From an uncultured Acidimicrobiales bacterium (lineage in GTDB: Bacteria > Actinomycetota > Acidimicrobiia > Acidimicrobiales > SHLQ01), in NCBI GenBank assembly GCA_937934655.1, contig CALGZB010000151.1:1-35071 (forward strand): a DNA stretch of 35,071 nt, in the 5' to 3' direction. The first letter of the stretch is position 1; every line of letters starts with the position of its first letter. The notes under the pieces are model-generated. The model ran no database searches, was not told where the DNA came from, and was given only the letters and a program-made list of their open reading frames with translations. The position numbers and the translations under genes were made by a program. This document shows positions 31,607-35,071 of this stretch, piece after piece.

Positions 31607-32869
31607 CTACACGCTGGACGGACTCTCCCAGTACGGCTCCAGAAGAAGGTCCATAGCAAGACCCTTGGGAACCCGGTCAGGCCCAATGAGCCGGTCGATC
31701 TCCTCATGGAAGTGCCAGATCCGACGCTCCTGGTAGTTGATCGGGAAGCCAGAGATGGCGGGTGAGTCGACCGACTCCTGCATCGGGGCCATATTCATCC
31801 GGTCTTCTTCCATGATCTGGTTGTAATGCTTCCGTAGACCGGCCCAGTGCGCCGGCAGCTCGTCGCCCTCCCAGTCCTTCGGGGCGTAGTACACCCAATC
31901 GAGACGGGTTGTCCGCTTGTCGACCGGCCAGAAGAAGTTGATGGGAAACCCAACCGCACCAAACGGAATGATTGCATTCGGAAACAAGCTGACGGCCGTG
32001 CTCGTGCAACTCACCATGTCGGGCACTCCATCGATCATGGCAAATGGCGCCTGGTCGATGGGCTTCCAATCATCCCAGGCATCCATCCCGAGTCCGCCGC
32101 GCCGTTGGCTGGAGAACGGGGTGACCATCCGACTATGCCCGTTGGGGTAGAGGCCCATTGCGGCGCCCCGATTGTCGAGCGACGACGAACCGTCATGTGA
32201 ATGAATGTGCTTGAAGTGATACACCTCAAGAAATGCCTCAGCGGTGATCTTCCAGTTGCAGGGGATGATCATCGATTCCCGATAAATCTCTCGCAGCTGG
32301 TCGCCTTGATAGGGAGCGAACATCTCGGCAGAGTCGCCCAACCATTCGAGCAGCGGTGCTGCGTCGAGATCGCGGTTTACGAAAATGAACCCGGCAAAGG
32401 TTTCGCATCGCACCTTCGGCAGGCACCGTTGTTCCCAATCGAGGTTGACGAAGTCTCGCTCGTCAGGGAGCGCCACCAAGGTCCCACCATCGACCTCGTA
32501 GGTCCACGAGTGGTACTGGCATCGCAGCCGGCGGGCCGATCCCCGCTCGTCACGCACCACTGGAGCTCCGCGATGCTGGCAGGTGTTGTAAAAGCCACGA
32601 ATGACCGAGTCGGTGCCACGCACGATGATGAGGGGAACACCGAGGTCCTTCATTTGGAAGTAATCGCCCGGCTCGGCGACGTCTTCGACTCGCCCAGCGA
32701 TGACCCAGCTCTTCGCCCAGACGTGCTCTTGTTCGAGGTCGTAAAACTCTTGGCTGGTGTGACGCTGGGTCGATATGTCGTGAAACGGGGGGAACCCTTC
32801 GGGTGGGCTTTCACGGGCAAACTCGTAGGCCATGTCGGCCTTGATCTTGGCGATCAGTTGGTCGTCCAT
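31607..32869 (-). CDS. Rieske non-haem iron oxygenase, alpha subunit
   Basis: A 420-residue ring-hydroxylating type oxygenase. The Rieske 2Fe-2S ligands are C97-x-H99 and C117-x2-H120 (NTCQHRGAP ... RCQYHSW). The mononuclear iron site has H218 and H223 in EVYHFKHIH, within the NWK...E..YH....H pattern. It uses electrons from a reductase/ferredoxin not encoded here to hydroxylate a substrate, possibly a steroid or aromatic acid. The ATG at 32869 is chosen for the near-perfect AGGAGA site 4 nt upstream; the longer frame to 33046 runs into the neighbour. The flavoprotein gene ends 8 bp upstream, so the two form an operon. No beta subunit is seen. Confidence 0.9.
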   Translation of the reverse strand: MDDQLIAKIKADMAYEFARESPPEGFPPFHDISTQRHTSQEFYDLEQEHVWAKSWVIAGRVEDVAEPGDYFQMKDLGVPLIIVRGTDSVIRGFYNTCQHRGAPVVRDERGSARRLRCQYHSWTYEVDGGTLVALPDERDFVNLDWEQRCLPKVRCETFAGFIFVNRDLDAAPLLEWLGDSAEMFAPYQGDQLREIYRESMIIPCNWKITAEAFLEVYHFKHIHSHDGSSSLDNRGAAMGLYPNGHSRMVTPFSSQRRGGLGMDAWDDWKPIDQAPFAMIDGVPDMVSCTSTAVSLFPNAIIPFGAVGFPINFFWPVDKRTTRLDWVYYAPKDWEGDELPAHWAGLRKHYNQIMEEDRMNMAPMQESVDSPAISGFPINYQERRIWHFHEEIDRLIGPDRVPKGLAMDLLLEPYWESPSSV

Positions 32870-32877
32870 CGTGTCTC

Positions 32878-34512
32878 CTATCGTCGCGTGCTTCCAGCGT
32901 CTCTGCCGGCGATGAAACCAAAGGTCATCGCCGGGCCGAGCGTGCCACCTGCCCCGCCGTACACCATGCCGGTTGGTGCAGCCATGGCGTTGCCGGCTGC
33001 GTAGAGGCCCGGGATTACTCCCCCGTCGTGCGCCAACACCCGGCACCGGGTATCGGTCTTTGGCCCACCGTTGGTGCCAAGTGAGCCGAGTTCGATAGCG
33101 ACCGCGTAGAACGGTCCGTCGTGGAGTGGAGCGAGGGTGGCTTCGACTCCCGGCAACGTCTGATCACCGTTGAAGGCGTCGTAGGCGCTTTCGCCTCGAC
33201 CGAAGTCGGGGTCCTCGCCCATGGCCGCATATTCGTTGAATCGCTCGACCGTTGCCGCAAGGGTCTCGCTGTCAACGCCGATTTTCGCAGCCAATTCAGC
33301 CACGGTGTCGCCAACAACCATCCACGGCGGCACATCGTCGCCCGCTGGAAACCCTGCGACGTCATAGGTGCCTTTGTACCGATGATCGAAGACCAGCCAG
33401 CTGGGGAGGTTTGGATAGGTAAACGTCTTCGGGTCGAACTCGTGGAACACCCCGCCCATGGCGTTGTAGTTGCCCGCTTCGTTGCAGAAACGTTTGCCCG
33501 AGCCGTTCACCATCAGCGAGCCGGGTCGGGTTCGTTCAAGCAAGATGAGATGAACCGACGGCGAACCAAACTGCTCTTCGCCCTCGATTCGCGCGACGGG
33601 AACCCACCAGGCGTTTCGCATGTTGCCGAGACGAGCGCCAGCTTCCATCGCCATGACCAAACCATCGCCGGTGTTGGTGGGCGATCCGGCGGGAGCGGTC
33701 ATCGGACCCCGCAAGAACGTGCGGCACAGCTCCTCGTTCCATTCAAATCCGCCCGTTGCGATGATCACTGCCTGCCGAGCGCCGACCGATACTGATCCGT
33801 CTTCGGTCTCGAAGTCGACGCCGGTTACGGCGCCGTCTTCGATGATGAGGTGTTCGGCTCGGGAAGATGGCACAGGTTCGATGCCTCGGTCGAGGCAACC
33901 TTGCAATAACGCTCCGACAAGACCAAGGCCCATGCCGTTCTCGCCCGCGGCCATCCGGGCACCCATGACTTCCATCGATGGCATCTCGGTCGCTCCACCG
34001 AGCGGAGTTTCGATCAGCATCACCGGCTTGGCTCCGGTCGCATTGCGGATCTTTGGAGCCCACTTCCCGAGCTGAGGAAAGGCGAACAGTCCGTTGTCGA
34101 TCGATCTGCCGCCGAGCGGCTTCGCTCCTGGATGGTCCGGGTGGTAGTCGGGATAGGTCGGGAGGAGATGAAAAGAGCACGGCGTGTTTTCGGCGAGGTG
34201 CACCAACATTTGCGGCCCCTCGTCGACGAACGTCGCTGCCATATCGCTGTCGATCTGGCCGAGCGACAACGACAACAGATAGTCCAGGCCATCCTGACGA
34301 GAATCGTCGATGTCGGTTCCCTGTTGAAGATGGTTGTTGGGCATCCAGATGATGCCGCCGCTCATCGCCGAGGTGCCGCCAAGAAGGTCGGCCTTTTCGT
34401 AGACGCCGACGTCGGCGCCCTCGTCGGCGGCCATGATCGCTGCGACCAGACCAGCGGCACCGGAACCGAGGACGACAACATCGTGCTCATGGTCAAACGT
34501 TCGCTCAGTCAT
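32878..34512 (-). CDS. 3-ketosteroid dehydrogenase-like FAD-dependent oxidoreductase
   Basis: 544 residues of the fumarate reductase/succinate dehydrogenase flavoprotein fold. The N-terminal dinucleotide motif VVLGSGAAGLVAA and GGTSAMSGGIIWMPNN are typical of 3-ketosteroid delta-1-dehydrogenases, as is the C-terminal VYGGAGGTLGPAMTFG, where Tyr and Gly match the catalytic Y-x-G-x-G. Another stretch (LMVNGSGKRFCNEAG) is also shared. It would introduce a double bond next to a ketone using FAD; the exact substrate cannot be told. ATG 34512 fits the family start (TERTFDHEHDVVVLG), while ATG 34545 would add 11 residues. Neither has a ribosome site. It is cotranscribed with the Rieske gene and divergent from the CoA-transferase. 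Confidence 0.88.
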   Translation of the reverse strand: MTERTFDHEHDVVVLGSGAAGLVAAIMAADEGADVGVYEKADLLGGTSAMSGGIIWMPNNHLQQGTDIDDSRQDGLDYLLSLSLGQIDSDMAATFVDEGPQMLVHLAENTPCSFHLLPTYPDYHPDHPGAKPLGGRSIDNGLFAFPQLGKWAPKIRNATGAKPVMLIETPLGGATEMPSMEVMGARMAAGENGMGLGLVGALLQGCLDRGIEPVPSSRAEHLIIEDGAVTGVDFETEDGSVSVGARQAVIIATGGFEWNEELCRTFLRGPMTAPAGSPTNTGDGLVMAMEAGARLGNMRNAWWVPVARIEGEEQFGSPSVHLILLERTRPGSLMVNGSGKRFCNEAGNYNAMGGVFHEFDPKTFTYPNLPSWLVFDHRYKGTYDVAGFPAGDDVPPWMVVGDTVAELAAKIGVDSETLAATVERFNEYAAMGEDPDFGRGESAYDAFNGDQTLPGVEATLAPLHDGPFYAVAIELGSLGTNGGPKTDTRCRVLAHDGGVIPGLYAAGNAMAAPTGMVYGGAGGTLGPAMTFGFIAGRDAGSTRR

Positions 34513-34605
34513 TGAATCGTGCGTGCACTGGACACCAATCTCCATCAAGGAACTACGATTACCTATCAGTTGGTTAATTTAGGCCATCACTATTGGGGGA
34601 ACGAA

Positions 34606-35071
34606 ATGCCAGGACCACTCGCCGGAATCAAGGTGCTCGATCTATCGCAGGTGGTCTCCGGACCACTCGCAACGATGCTTATGGCCGATCAAGGCGCCGA
34701 AGTCATCAAGGTCGAGCCACTACACGGCTTCGGCGATGTCACCAGACTCCCGTCGTTCGCCAAGGCGGGGATGCCTGCGTTCTATCTCAACAACAACCGC
34801 GGCAAACGTTCCCTCGGGATCGACACCACTACCGACGAAGGCCGGCAGGTCATCCTCGACCTGGCCAAGGACGCCGACGTCCTCGTCCAGAACTTCCGGC
34901 CAGGAGCCGTCGAGCGCCTCGGCATTGGTTACGACGACATCATGGCCATCAACCCCGACATCATCTACTGCACCATTAGCGGCTTCGGGCCTACCGGCCC
35001 CTACAGCGCACGGCCGGTGCTCGACCCGGTCATCCAAGGACTCACCGGCGTCATCAGCCGGCAACTCAACC
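34606..35071 (+). CDS. CaiB/BaiF-type class III CoA-transferase (partial, runs off the window)
   Basis: The first 155 residues of a CoA-transferase; the frame stays open to the window end. The N-terminus PLAGIKVLDLSQVVSGPLAT with GAEVIKVEP is the family signature. NNNRGKRSLGID, ADVLVQNFRPGAVERLG and ISGFGPTGPYS follow. The catalytic Asp is expected in RPVLDPVIQG. It would move CoA between acids, fitting activation of a catabolic intermediate from the neighbouring oxygenase/dehydrogenase pair. The ATG has GGGGGA at ideal distance. The divergent 93-bp gap (34513-34605) is AT-rich around 34575 (TTAATTT) and may hold the shared promoter. Full length should be about 380-400 residues. Confidence 0.92.
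   Translation, partial: MPGPLAGIKVLDLSQVVSGPLATMLMADQGAEVIKVEPLHGFGDVTRLPSFAKAGMPAFYLNNNRGKRSLGIDTTTDEGRQVILDLAKDADVLVQNFRPGAVERLGIGYDDIMAINPDIIYCTISGFGPTGPYSARPVLDPVIQGLTGVISRQLN

Overview
The window looks like a chromosomal segment of a high-GC, monoderm actinobacterium, most probably a free-living relative of the Acidimicrobiia (Ilumatobacter-like). This placement is inferred from gene content and gene order, not from a database match. Supporting signs are frequent GTG and TTG starts, dense stop/start overlaps (ATGA, GTGA), TANNNT hexamers about 7 nt before some ATGs (leaderless style), actinobacterial-type secreted proteins, and a Tad pilus locus with no secretin.

Left part, minus strand (1-11072): tRNA-Asn, an orphan TadG-like surface protein, then a housekeeping run read right to left as uppS-recO-glyS-PPDK C-terminal half-dnaG-rpoD. 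A plus-strand RDD membrane protein with a proline-rich and Gln/Ala-rich tail sits between recO and glyS. The PPDK-like protein keeps the phosphohistidine and PEP/pyruvate domains and all the active-site residues I checked, but has no ATP-grasp domain.

Middle (11157-18778): a signalling block lies between two halves of what is often one neighbourhood (phoH-ybeY-corC-era and recO-uppS). It contains a secreted, extremely acidic protein divergent from an OmpR-type two-component system whose sensor domain is also extremely acidic. Five phased CTGAGA half-sites lie between them, and a 51-residue membrane protein ends the operon. A lipoprotein, a DinG/XPD-like helicase and a soluble PAS histidine kinase follow.

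Next (18797-22441), minus strand: phoH-ybeY-corC-era, with each stop overlapping the next start by 4 bp. An unrecognised plus-strand gene and a divergent excisionase-type helix-turn-helix gene follow. Then comes an AT-rich promoter region and a compact Tad/Flp operon (23788-30590): cpaB, tadZ-like, tadA, tadB, tadC, a short pilin and three TadE/TadG-like proteins. No prepilin peptidase is visible.

Right end (30641-35071): an exported SGNH-hydrolase-like protein meets a catabolic cluster stop-to-stop. The cluster has a Rieske oxygenase and a 3-ketosteroid-dehydrogenase-like flavoprotein, divergent from a class III CoA-transferase cut by the window edge. I saw no CRISPR array, insertion sequence or phage. 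The strongest leads are the acidic sensor/secreted-protein module with its phased operator and the ATP-grasp-less PPDK.
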